9,282 nt of DNA from an uncultured Roseiflexaceae bacterium (GCA_903932805.1 CAIZHO010000296.1:1-9282); one strand, 5' to 3'. Shown: positions 1 to 6,405, numbered from the stretch's first letter. Notes: generated from the sequence alone by a model not told the origin. Program-made: numbers and translations.

Positions 1-617
1 GCTAACAACCATTCGATGTGGCTCAGCGAATCATTGGTTTGGGTGGGCATGATAGGGAGCCGAGCTACCAGTTGTTCGAGCAGCTGGCCGGCTTCGATGG
101 CGCGTGCATAGGCTTGTTCGGCCTGCGAATTCAAGAGTTTGATGCTGCCGATTTCGCGCAGGTAGAGACGGACCGTGTCATTGAAGTTGACGCTCTGCAA
201 GTCGGGACTGGCGTTTTCGGCTTCTCCGTCGTCTTCTGTGTGTGTGTCACCGTGCACTATGTCGTGCAGACGATCCGTAAATGTCGTAGGTTGGTCTGGG
301 GTATATTCCGGCGCAGGAATTGTCATTGGGTTCAACGACTCATGTGCGACGAGATCCAACCGCTCTTTGATGGATGTCGGGAGCTGCGAGTCACTGACAA
401 TGGTACCCAAAACGCTTTTGGGCAAGGTCCAGCGCAGGATGTCGATGATGCGACGTGCTTCGGTTGCTCCTGCTTCAGTGTCGCTGAGCGGATGAAAAGA
501 AACATCCTCTTCATCGACCAAGGCGACTGATGCATCATCGATCGAGTCGAGCACTTTGAGAGGGACGTGTTCGGTAGGTTGTGGGTCTGATTGGTGTTCG
601 GAAGGGGTATTGGCCAT
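1..617 (-). CDS. rpoD: RNA polymerase primary sigma factor RpoD/SigA, N-terminal part (cut by window edge)
   Basis: This is the start of a sigma-70 family factor, the RNA polymerase subunit that recognises housekeeping promoters. The reading frame opens with ATG at 617 and stays open to the window edge, giving 205 complete codons. Residues 147-178 (DTVRLYLREIGSIKLL, then a helix ending AIEAGQ) match sigma region 1.2, which in this family binds the promoter discriminator. Regions 2 to 4 lie beyond position 1 and cannot be seen. The first 145 residues are acidic and low in complexity, with one helical-looking stretch (about 52-95), and do not look like a textbook region 1.1. The start is supported by a purine-rich ribosome site (AAGGGCGGG) 4 nt upstream that overlaps the dnaG stop codon. 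The gene lies 11 bp behind dnaG in the classical dnaG-rpoD order. An alternative group 2 sigma factor cannot be excluded from this part alone, but the dnaG linkage favours the primary sigma. Confidence 0.93.
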   Translation of the reverse strand, partial: MANTPSEHQSDPQPTEHVPLKVLDSIDDASVALVDEEDVSFHPLSDTEAGATEARRIIDILRWTLPKSVLGTIVSDSQLPTSIKERLDLVAHESLNPMTIPAPEYTPDQPTTFTDRLHDIVHGDTHTEDDGEAENASPDLQSVNFNDTVRLYLREIGSIKLLNSQAEQAYARAIEAGQLLEQLVARLPIMPTQTNDSLSHIEWLL

Positions 618-628
618 GAGTCCCGCCC

Positions 629-2620
629 TTATGTGTTCGAATGACGTGTATGCAGGTCGTCGAACGTAGAACTCCGTTTGGGGGTCATCAGTCGGTTTAA
701 ATACTGTTGAATATCAGCCACACGCGCATAGAGCGTGTCTGCTTCGGCGTCATCGACTGTTGATGCCAACATCCGCGGCAGTCGTGTATTCCATCGTTTC
801 GCAATTTCTCGTTGGACGATTGTAACACACTCCATCGCTTCGCTTGAGACAAGATATTCTTTGGGGAGTTCGACCGAACGCCCGAGGTGTTCGGCCCGGT
901 GGCGCAGCGGTTCGGGGAGAGTCGCAAGCCATTGCAATACATCCCCTTCATGCCCAAAGGCGTTCCGCGCACGCCATATCTCACGGAGTTCATCGTCTTC
1001 GCCAAACAGGCTGTCGATATCACTCGCAATACATTCTTGGGCCTGTGGGAAATCCTGCAAATCAGCGATCAATTTGTGTTGGACCGCAGCTCGGATTTCA
1101 CTGTTGTTGAGCATACAGACGAGCAAATATTCGGCTGCGCGCTGTACCACCGTGGTTGTCCCAAGCGTCCCATTGCCGCCTCCCCCCGGTGTGACGATCG
1201 ACCGCGAGGGAGGTGATGCCGGAGGTTGCACCGGACGGCCAGTGGATGCACCCTGTTTGGGACGATTGGTAGGAGCTTGCCTGCGCAATTCACGACGCAG
1301 AATCGTCTCGTCGACATCTAACAGATGCGCTAACTGTTGGACATAATGTGTTTGTTCGAGTTGATTCCCAATCTGGATGATAAGCGGGCCAAGGCGGTCG
1401 AGAGCGGCACGCTTATCGGCGAGCTGGTCGAGATCCAAGTCACGTGTCAAAACTTGAAAATAAAAATCCATCGCAGGCAGCGCTTTTTCGACCAATGTGG
1501 GCCAGAGTGCTGTATCGTTTGCCAATAATTCATCGGGGTCTTGGCCATCGGGCAGTTCGATGATGCGAATGGTCGCTTCGACCGTGCGACTCCACGACAA
1601 GACGCCGGATGGTGTTGGGACGGGCACCAGCGTTGCATCGAGGTTATCGTTGAGTGTCTGCAGTCCTTTGATAGTCGCTTTGATACCGGCGGTATCGGCA
1701 TCGAGTGCCAGGTATATATTCTTGGTGAGTTTCTTGATGATGTGCACATGCTCAGCGGTAAGCGCCGTGCCGAGCGGTGCGACCACATTCCGAAAGCCGT
1801 GCTGGTGAAGGGCAATTACGTCCACGTACCCTTCGACGACCACGACTGCGTCTTGGCTCCGGATTGCTTCGCGGGCCATGTCGAGGCCGTAGAGCACGGC
1901 ACTTTTGTCAAACAACAGCGTCTGCGGCGAGTTCAGGTATTTGGGTTGGACCTCGCCCATAGCCCGCCCGCCATACGCAATAATCAGGCCTTTGGCGCTC
2001 CGGATGGGGAACATGACCCGACCACGGAACCGGTCATAGTGCGAGCCATCGTCGCGTCGAATCGCCAACCCAGCCGCCACTACTTCGTCTGCTGCGTAGT
2101 TTTGTTTGACGGTCAGGTAGTCAAACAGCCGGGTGCGCTCGTCGAGTGCATAGCCGATCTGGAAGTGCTCAAGTGACCATTCGTTGATCAGCCGTTTCGC
2201 GACATATGCTCGGGCATCTGCCCCATGTGGTGATTTGACGAGCATGTGTTGGAAGTAGCGGGCAGCAGCTGCATTGATTTCGCCGAGGCGTTCGGCCACA
2301 TGGTCACGCTCGTCGTCTTGGGCGGTGCGTGGTGTGAGCTCAATCCCGGTGCGCTGTGCGAGGAGTTCGAGCGCTTCACGGAATTCGATCCCCTCGCTCC
2401 GCATCACAAAATCGAATGCAGTCCCAGACGCTTTGCATCCGAAACAGTGAAAGCTCTGTGATTCGGGGTACACCGTAAACGCAGGGGTCCGGGTGTTTGC
2501 ATGAAATGGACAAAACCCCACAAACGAACGGCCCGTTTTCCGCAGTTGTACTTTGGCAGCGATCAGCTCGACGATGTCGATGCGGTCTTTGATTTGTTCG
2601 ATGACACTATTGTTGGTCAT
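629..2620 (-). CDS. dnaG: DNA primase DnaG
   Basis: DnaG makes the RNA primers for leading- and lagging-strand DNA synthesis at the fork, working with the replicative helicase. The 663-residue protein has all three expected parts. The N-terminal zinc-binding domain is of CHC2 type (C37, H40, C59, C62, in CPFH and HCFGC). The catalytic RNA polymerase domain runs from about residue 115 to 440 and contains the RGRVMFPI strand (199-206), the Toprim glutamate in EGYVDV (E263) and the metal-binding ALDADTAG (D307, D309). A Pro/Gly/Ser-rich linker (about 450-488) leads to a C-terminal helical domain (about 489-663), the usual helicase-interaction region. The length is slightly above the roughly 580-600 residues common in the family, mostly because of the linker and an extra strand pair around 330-352. 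The start is fixed by an in-frame TAG four codons upstream. No strong Shine-Dalgarno is seen, only a distant GGGA. It sits 32 bp behind dgt and 11 bp before rpoD, so all three are probably co-transcribed. Confidence 0.97.
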   Translation of the reverse strand: MTNNSVIEQIKDRIDIVELIAAKVQLRKTGRSFVGFCPFHANTRTPAFTVYPESQSFHCFGCKASGTAFDFVMRSEGIEFREALELLAQRTGIELTPRTAQDDERDHVAERLGEINAAAARYFQHMLVKSPHGADARAYVAKRLINEWSLEHFQIGYALDERTRLFDYLTVKQNYAADEVVAAGLAIRRDDGSHYDRFRGRVMFPIRSAKGLIIAYGGRAMGEVQPKYLNSPQTLLFDKSAVLYGLDMAREAIRSQDAVVVVEGYVDVIALHQHGFRNVVAPLGTALTAEHVHIIKKLTKNIYLALDADTAGIKATIKGLQTLNDNLDATLVPVPTPSGVLSWSRTVEATIRIIELPDGQDPDELLANDTALWPTLVEKALPAMDFYFQVLTRDLDLDQLADKRAALDRLGPLIIQIGNQLEQTHYVQQLAHLLDVDETILRRELRRQAPTNRPKQGASTGRPVQPPASPPSRSIVTPGGGGNGTLGTTTVVQRAAEYLLVCMLNNSEIRAAVQHKLIADLQDFPQAQECIASDIDSLFGEDDELREIWRARNAFGHEGDVLQWLATLPEPLRHRAEHLGRSVELPKEYLVSSEAMECVTIVQREIAKRWNTRLPRMLASTVDDAEADTLYARVADIQQYLNRLMTPKRSSTFDDLHTRHSNT

Positions 2621-2652
2621 GTGCTGCGTCTATCCCAGACGTCGTCGTGTGA

Positions 2653-3717
2653 TTACCCGCCCCAGGTGCGCGGGATGTATATATCTTGGAAGATTTGGGT
2701 TGCATACCGATCGGTCATCCCTGCCACATAATCTACGACCGCTTGACGGAGCGGCTCGTCTCGTTTTTTGACGTTTGCCATGATGTCGGCAGGGATGCGT
2801 TCGGGGTGATTCATGAAATGGGTGTAGAGCAAGTGGATAATCAAATCAACCTTATGGTCTTCGGTTTTGGCTGCCGAACCCAAGTAGACATTTTGGTACA
2901 TAAACTCGCGTAGGCTGTTGGTCGCTGTCAGCACCGTCGGGCTCATGGTGAGTTCAAACGGTTCGTGTGCAGGGCCAACGCCGGTAGCCCACCAGTTGGT
3001 GTCGATCAAGTCACAGACCATCGTGTCGATGCGTTGGGCGTGTGTTTCACCCAACACCGTAATTGCGTCGGAGGGGAGATCACGGGTATGCAAGATCCCC
3101 GCCCGCAATGCATCGTCGATGTCATGGTTGATATATGCAATCGAATCCGCAATTTTGATGATTTGCCCTTCGAGGGTACTCGCCACTCCCCAGGCTTTGG
3201 CGCTGATATCACGCCGACCTTTGGAATGCATATAAATGCCTTCGCGTACGACATACGTGAGATTAAATCCGGTTCCGTTTTTTTCCATCACTTCGACAAT
3301 GCGGCGACTCTGTTCGTTGTGTCGGAATGATTCACCCATGGCATGCGAAAGTGCTGTTTCGCCTGCGTGCCCGAAGGGGGCATGACCGATGTCGTGCCCT
3401 AATCCGATTGCTTCGACGAGGTCTTCGTTGAGACGCAACGCGCGACCAATCGTGCGGGCGATCTGTGTGACTTCGAGGGTGTGGGTTAACCGGGTCCGGT
3501 AGTGGTCACCGAGCGGTGCAATAAATACTTGTGTTTTGTGTTTCAGGCGCCGAAAGGGTTTGGAGTGGAGGATACGATCGCGATCGCGTTGAAAGCTGGT
3601 GCGTACCGGCGATTCGACTTCGGGGATATCACGCACTGCGTCGGCACTGCGGGCTGCATGCGGAGAAAGTGCGGTCTGCTCGAGTGCTTCAATCCGTTGA
3701 CGGACCTGCTGATGCAT
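2653..3717 (-). CDS. dgt: Deoxyguanosinetriphosphate triphosphohydrolase-like HD-domain protein (dGTPase/dNTPase)
   Basis: Enzymes of this family hydrolyse dNTPs, dGTP in the best known cases, to the deoxynucleoside and triphosphate, and so lower cytosolic dNTP pools. The 354-residue protein carries the HD metal site: H79 (in RLTHTLEV), the H108-D109 pair (in GLGHDIGHAPFGHAGE) and D191 (in KIADSIAYINHDIDD). The conserved entry FQRDRDRILHSKPFRRLKHKTQV spans about residues 42-64. The length suits the shorter dGTPase-like group rather than the roughly 500-residue E. coli Dgt. The reading frame extends 37 codons further upstream to 3828. The start at 3717 is preferred because it has a near-ideal AAGGAG site six bases before the ATG and begins where family similarity begins. 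Its first 29 bases overlap the end of the upstream membrane-protein gene, which suggests translational coupling. It leads straight into dnaG and rpoD. Substrate preference cannot be read from the sequence. Confidence 0.93.
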   Translation of the reverse strand: MHQQVRQRIEALEQTALSPHAARSADAVRDIPEVESPVRTSFQRDRDRILHSKPFRRLKHKTQVFIAPLGDHYRTRLTHTLEVTQIARTIGRALRLNEDLVEAIGLGHDIGHAPFGHAGETALSHAMGESFRHNEQSRRIVEVMEKNGTGFNLTYVVREGIYMHSKGRRDISAKAWGVASTLEGQIIKIADSIAYINHDIDDALRAGILHTRDLPSDAITVLGETHAQRIDTMVCDLIDTNWWATGVGPAHEPFELTMSPTVLTATNSLREFMYQNVYLGSAAKTEDHKVDLIIHLLYTHFMNHPERIPADIMANVKKRDEPLRQAVVDYVAGMTDRYATQIFQDIYIPRTWGG

Positions 3718-4153
3718 TATCTGCTCCTTGCCGTGCAACCAGTATCCAGAGTGCCAGCATACATATGGTATGCACGACAATAAGGGTGAGGAAGTAGACG
3801 GGGTGGCCGGCTTGACTGGTGACTTCACGCAGGATCACCACATCTGCAAAACAGGGTACCGCCCCAGGGATCACCGTCACACATGATTCGATTCGGGCAG
3901 CAATAAAGGGTGAAAAGAGGTAAATCGCGGCGATCCACAGTAACACCGTACGCCACGCCCGGTACCACCCATACAACAATCCTTGGCCCGACAAGAAGGG
4001 GATCACAATGATGAGCCACCGCCGTGACCATTCGTCGATTGGTGATGTTGTGGCATAGATGTACCATGCAGTCCCGATGCCGACTGCCATAAAAAAGCCG
4101 ACAACGAGATGTTTGGTTGCGGGATGGAGTGCGGGGAGCTGCTCTGACGCCAT
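3689..4153 (-). CDS. Small membrane protein, about four transmembrane helices, function unknown
   Basis: I do not recognise this 154-residue protein. It has four clear hydrophobic segments (about residues 15-34, 44-63, 69-88 and 119-140) and a weaker, shorter one around 91-107. Short positively charged loops (RAWR at 65-68, SRR at 43-45) separate them, and a polar tail (RQGADNASAGPSTD) ends the protein. Two cysteines (C91, C101) lie in the loop between helices 3 and 4, and one (C131) lies in helix 4. There is no recognisable signal peptide, catalytic motif or transporter signature. The start at 4153 is the only ATG after an in-frame TAG seven codons upstream; the Shine-Dalgarno is poor. The gene follows the ferredoxin terminator and a candidate promoter at 4200-4208. 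Its 3' end overlaps the dgt start by 29 bp, so it appears to be the first gene of the dgt-dnaG-rpoD operon. That it is a real gene rests on the membrane pattern, the tight fit and the absence of any better frame. Confidence 0.75.
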   Translation of the reverse strand: MASEQLPALHPATKHLVVGFFMAVGIGTAWYIYATTSPIDEWSRRWLIIVIPFLSGQGLLYGWYRAWRTVLLWIAAIYLFSPFIAARIESCVTVIPGAVPCFADVVILREVTSQAGHPVYFLTLIVVHTICMLALWILVARQGADNASAGPSTD

Positions 4154-4199
4154 ATTGTACTCGCTGTGTCTCTACCGAGCTGCCATGCTCTATCACATG

Positions 4200-4208
4200 A
4201 TAATAGCA
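4200..4208 (-). promoter_or_regulatory. Candidate extended -10 promoter for the membrane protein-dgt-dnaG-rpoD operon
   Basis: The minus strand reads TTTTGCTATTATC. TATTAT (4200-4205) is a good -10 hexamer preceded by TGC (4206-4208), giving an extended -10. No good -35 is present: the expected position falls inside the terminator stem (4223-4228, AGTGCA). The predicted leader is about 40 nt. This is inference from motif only. Confidence 0.4.
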
Positions 4209-4212
4209 AAAT

Positions 4213-4241
4213 GACCAGCCCGTGCACTGCACGGGCTGGTC
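4213..4241 (-). terminator. Intrinsic terminator hairpin after the ferredoxin gene
   Basis: This is a perfect inverted repeat, GACCAGCCCGTGC, three-base loop, GCACGGGCTGGTC: 13 paired bases with a GC-rich stem. On the minus strand it is followed by ATTTTGCTATT, a broken U-tract, and it begins 12 bp after the ferredoxin stop codon. On the plus strand it is followed by CAACGG, so it works for the minus-strand transcript only. The imperfect T-run may allow some read-through into the next operon. Confidence 0.8.
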
Positions 4242-4253
4242 AACGGCCCCAGC

Positions 4254-4490
4254 CTACTTCGAAAAATGCTTTGAATTCTTTTCGATGAACGTGCGCATGT
4301 TTTCGGGGACGGAATCGTCAGAATATATTGCCTCGACCGGGCATTCTGGCTCGCACGCGCCGCAGTCGATGCATTCGTCGGGGTTTATATAGTACTGGTC
4401 AGTGCCTTCGTAGATACAATCAACAGGGCAAACTGACACACACGATGCGTCTTTGGTGCCGATACAGGCCTCGGTAATAACATAAGGCAT
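4254..4490 (-). CDS. Ferredoxin of the 7Fe ([3Fe-4S][4Fe-4S]) type
   Basis: This is a 78-residue soluble electron carrier. The cysteine spacing is C9, C17, C21-P, C25, then C40-x2-C43-x2-C46-x3-C50-P. It matches the Azotobacter ferredoxin I family, in which (shifting its numbering by one) C9, C17 and C50 hold the [3Fe-4S] cluster, C21, C40, C43 and C46 hold the [4Fe-4S] cluster, and C25 is a free cysteine next to it. The seven-residue gap between C9 and C17 argues against a simple 2[4Fe-4S] clostridial ferredoxin. The C-terminus lacks the long extension of Azotobacter FdI and resembles the roughly 80-110-residue forms common in bacteria. The start has a strong GGAGGAG site (4498-4504) seven bases upstream. 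A terminator follows directly, so with the candidate promoter at 4529-4537 it is probably transcribed mostly alone. Its redox partner is not in the window. Confidence 0.93.
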   Translation of the reverse strand: MPYVITEACIGTKDASCVSVCPVDCIYEGTDQYYINPDECIDCGACEPECPVEAIYSDDSVPENMRTFIEKNSKHFSK

Positions 4491-4528
4491 GGGAATTCTC
4501 CTCCATGTGTAATGCGCTCAACGCCGAT

Positions 4529-4537
4529 ATGATAGCA
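4529..4537 (-). promoter_or_regulatory. Candidate extended -10 promoter for the ferredoxin gene
   Basis: The minus strand reads TTTTGTGCTATCATA: -10 TATCAT (4529-4534) with an upstream TGC (4535-4537). The -35 position (CACTAG) is poor, so an extended -10 would have to carry recognition. The predicted leader is about 30 nt and contains the strong GGAGGAG site. Confidence 0.4.
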
Positions 4538-4559
4538 CAAAAGTGCGTTCTCTAGTGGA

Positions 4560-5147
4560 TTACCCCTCCCCGACTTCGTAGCAGACGCGACACCGTGCTT
4601 GATAGAGTTCGAGTCCGCCGACTGCGATGACCGGCGCCGAATGCGGTGCAGGTTTGCCATCGATGAGTCGCTGTGAACGGGTCGCGTACGCACCGCATTC
4701 GACGCAAATGGCAAACAGCTTGTCGACTTGCTCGGCCACCGCCATCAATTCGGACACGATCGAAAAGGGTTTGGCACGGAAGTCTTGGTCGAGCCCCGCA
4801 ACAATCACACGAATCCCACGGTCAGCCAACGTTTGACATCCGCTGACAACCGCTGCTGGGTCGCTTTCGAGAAATTGGACTTCGTCGATTGCCGCAACAG
4901 AGACGCCCTCGGGGACGTGGGCGACGATTTCTTGGATAGTGCTGACCGAAATCGCCGAAATTGTTTGACCGTTATGGCTGGCCAAATTGCCCGTGCGGTA
5001 GCGTGTGTCACGGCGTGGGGTGTACACAACGAGCGTTTGACGGGCCAACCGTACATGATTGAGTCGGCGCAAGAGTTCTTCGGTTTTGCCGCTGAACATG
5101 CACCCACAGATGACTTCGATGCGTCCACCATTGGGTAACCGGGTCAT
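4560..5147 (-). CDS. tdk: Thymidine kinase, type II (TK1-like)
   Basis: This enzyme phosphorylates thymidine to dTMP with ATP in the pyrimidine salvage pathway, in the cytosol. The 195-residue protein shows the complete type II fold. The P-loop is GCMFSGKT (residues 15-22). The Walker B / catalytic region is AAIDEVQF, with E89 as the expected general base. A lid and zinc domain carries two cysteine pairs (C148/C151 and C186/C189). The substrate-binding lasso ends in [10 protein letters not shown]. The length is normal for bacterial TK. The start at 5147 puts the protein in register with family members; a run of seven G (5152-5158, minus strand) four bases upstream acts as the presumed ribosome site. 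The gene stands 65 bp behind the amidohydrolase and has its own candidate promoter, so it need not share a transcript. Thymidine supply fits with the nearby dNTPase, but no direct functional link is shown. Confidence 0.95.
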   Translation of the reverse strand: MTRLPNGGRIEVICGCMFSGKTEELLRRLNHVRLARQTLVVYTPRRDTRYRTGNLASHNGQTISAISVSTIQEIVAHVPEGVSVAAIDEVQFLESDPAAVVSGCQTLADRGIRVIVAGLDQDFRAKPFSIVSELMAVAEQVDKLFAICVECGAYATRSQRLIDGKPAPHSAPVIAVGGLELYQARCRVCYEVGEG

Positions 5148-5179
5148 ATGTCCCCCCCATGTCGCGATAATCAGCGGTC

Positions 5180-5209
5180 ATCGTACCACACCGCCATCCG
5201 TCTCTGCAA
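5180..5209 (-). promoter_or_regulatory. Candidate sigma-70 promoter for tdk
   Basis: The minus strand has -35 TTGCAG (5204-5209), an 18-bp spacer and -10 TACGAT (5180-5185) preceded by TGG, an extended -10. It starts just past the amidohydrolase stop codon and would give a leader of roughly 25 nt. It is the best two-box promoter in the window. Confidence 0.5.
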
Positions 5210-5212
5210 TGG

Positions 5213-6241
5213 TCAGCGCACCTTCCCCGTGAGGCCGTCGAGGAGCGCCACGACATTGTCGCCCAGTGCCTCGATGGCATAGCCGCCTTCTTGGATGACG
5301 ACAATCGGGATCCCCAACTGTTGGCAACGCAGGCCTATTTCGGTGTAGCAGGCACGTGTCAGTGCGAAGCCACCCAAGGGATCCCCACCGTAGGTGTCAA
5401 ATCCAGCAGAGAGGACCAGTGCGGTCGTGCCATGCGCTTTGATAGCTGCCAGAGCATGGTCGATATGCCTCAGATAGGTCGTATCGTCGCACCCGAACGC
5501 CAGTGGCATATTGAGCGTCGTACCGAGGCCTGCGCCGCTGCCGCGCTCATCGGCAAACCCCATAAAGTACGGATAACACACATCCGGATGTCCATGCAAA
5601 GATACAAACAGCACATCGGAACGGGCAGCAAAAATCTGTTGGGTCCCATTGCCGTGATGGATATCGATGTCCAGGACCGCAACGTTTCCCTGTTGGCTGA
5701 GGATATCTGCAGCCAATGCCGCGTTGTTGATGTAGCAGTATCCGCCGCACATGTCGCTCCCCGCGTGGTGCCCCGGCGGCCGACAGCGTGCATAGCTGAC
5801 CATCGTACCCGCACGCGCAGCATGGGCCGCACTCGCCGCCATGCTGGCAGCATCAAGGCTGGCAGTCCAGGTGCCTGCAACAATCGGTGCACTCAAATCG
5901 AATGCATAGTAGCCTGCGAGGGCGAGTGGACTGGTCGAGCGCCGTTCCATCCAACGCACTGCCAATGTACTCGGTAATACCGCCTCGACTGCACCACCGG
6001 CAGCACACCAGGCCGGATAGATGGTCGCCAAATAATCAAGGTAATCGGTCCTATGGATACGTTCGAGCATGGCGCGTGTGACCGGCTCGATGGGTGAACG
6101 ATCGCGGTACCCTGCTGCCTCGAGGGCGGCATCGATGATGACGGCGCGTTCGACTGATTCGTAGGGTGGAATCAACGCCCCGTCGTAGAACTCGTGTGGT
6201 GGTGCGTGCATGGTGTGCACGGAACTGCGAAAGATGCGCAT
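5213..6241 (-). CDS. Acetylpolyamine amidohydrolase / histone deacetylase-family Zn hydrolase
   Basis: This is a 342-residue member of the arginase/deacetylase fold that removes acyl groups from amines; the closest recognisable relatives are bacterial acetylpolyamine amidohydrolases (APAH). Active-site features are present: the double histidine in CRPPGHHAG (H158, H159), zinc ligands D193 and H195 (DIDIHHGNGT) and D282 (SAGFDTYGGDP), and the transition-state tyrosine Y321 (QEGGYAIE). The N-terminus (MRIF, later HEFYDG and PPYE) follows the APAH pattern, including E17. The position matching APAH E117, as I recall that sequence, is serine here. The frame extends 72 codons further upstream and past the rarA start, but family similarity begins at 6241, where a GAGGG site lies three bases upstream. 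It is the first minus-strand gene after the divergent region. The alternative is an AcuC-like or other small-acyl deacetylase; the family is certain, the substrate is not. No polyamine transport or synthesis gene is adjacent. Confidence 0.9.
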   Translation of the reverse strand: MRIFRSSVHTMHAPPHEFYDGALIPPYESVERAVIIDAALEAAGYRDRSPIEPVTRAMLERIHRTDYLDYLATIYPAWCAAGGAVEAVLPSTLAVRWMERRSTSPLALAGYYAFDLSAPIVAGTWTASLDAASMAASAAHAARAGTMVSYARCRPPGHHAGSDMCGGYCYINNAALAADILSQQGNVAVLDIDIHHGNGTQQIFAARSDVLFVSLHGHPDVCYPYFMGFADERGSGAGLGTTLNMPLAFGCDDTTYLRHIDHALAAIKAHGTTALVLSAGFDTYGGDPLGGFALTRACYTEIGLRCQQLGIPIVVIQEGGYAIEALGDNVVALLDGLTGKVR

Positions 6242-6271
6242 ATACCCTCTTGTCTCATTTAGTGTTGTTCC

Positions 6272-6277
6272 ATTGTA
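6272..6277 (-). promoter_or_regulatory. Candidate -10 box for the amidohydrolase gene
   Basis: The minus strand reads TACAAT, five of six matches to TATAAT, about 31 bp before the start codon. The 17-bp-spaced -35 position is ATGCAC (6295-6300), a poor match. That position coincides with one arm of an inverted repeat, so a repressor or activator bound there would act on this promoter. Confidence 0.4.
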
Positions 6278-6300
6278 TGCACTGTGCGTGGTTTGTGCAT
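6277..6300. repeat. Inverted repeat ATGCAC-12 bp-GTGCAT, possible operator
   Basis: Perfect six-base arms at 6277-6282 and 6295-6300 span the spacer of the candidate amidohydrolase promoter. The ten-base extension GTGCATGGTG at 6295-6304 occurs again at 6206-6215, inside the 5' end of the amidohydrolase gene. Spacing and position suit a dimeric regulator, but no regulator gene is seen in the window. Confidence 0.3.
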
Positions 6301-6396
6301 GGTGCGAAAACCCCTGCCGTTGTCTCTGTGCCGACCCGCAGGCCGAGGACGACAGCCAAGCGTGGGGGCGACCGCTGTCGTGCATTAGCATATTTG

Positions 6397-6405
6397 TGCT
6401 ACTAT
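6397..6405 (+). promoter_or_regulatory. Candidate extended -10 promoter for rarA
   Basis: ATTTGTGCTACTATA contains TGC (6397-6399) and -10 TACTAT (6400-6405), almost the same as the ferredoxin gene's motif. The -35 region is weak (CTGTCG or GTCGTG). The predicted leader is about 30 nt. Confidence 0.4.

Noticed and set aside
735..2176. Long plus-strand open frames opposite dnaG (735-1346 and 1541-2176)
   Set aside because: They are antisense to a full, motif-complete primase, encode no recognisable protein, and are explained by the codon bias of the real gene.
1957..2620. Possible frameshift or novel domain in dnaG because of its extra length
   Set aside because: The frame is continuous with all motifs in order; the extra length comes from a low-complexity linker and a short extra segment after the Toprim region, which looks lineage-typical.
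3569..3590. Tandem CGCGATCG repeat resembling the HIP1 palindrome of cyanobacteria
   Set aside because: It is a single occurrence that simply encodes the RDRDRI residues of dgt; no other copies were seen in the window.
3718..3828. 37-codon N-terminal extension of dgt
   Set aside because: It lies inside the membrane-protein gene, is unlike the family, and a strong AAGGAG site marks the internal ATG at 3717.
4535..4546. GCACTTTTGTGC inverted repeat after tdk as a terminator
   Set aside because: The stem is only four base pairs with no T-run after it; it more likely belongs to the ferredoxin promoter.
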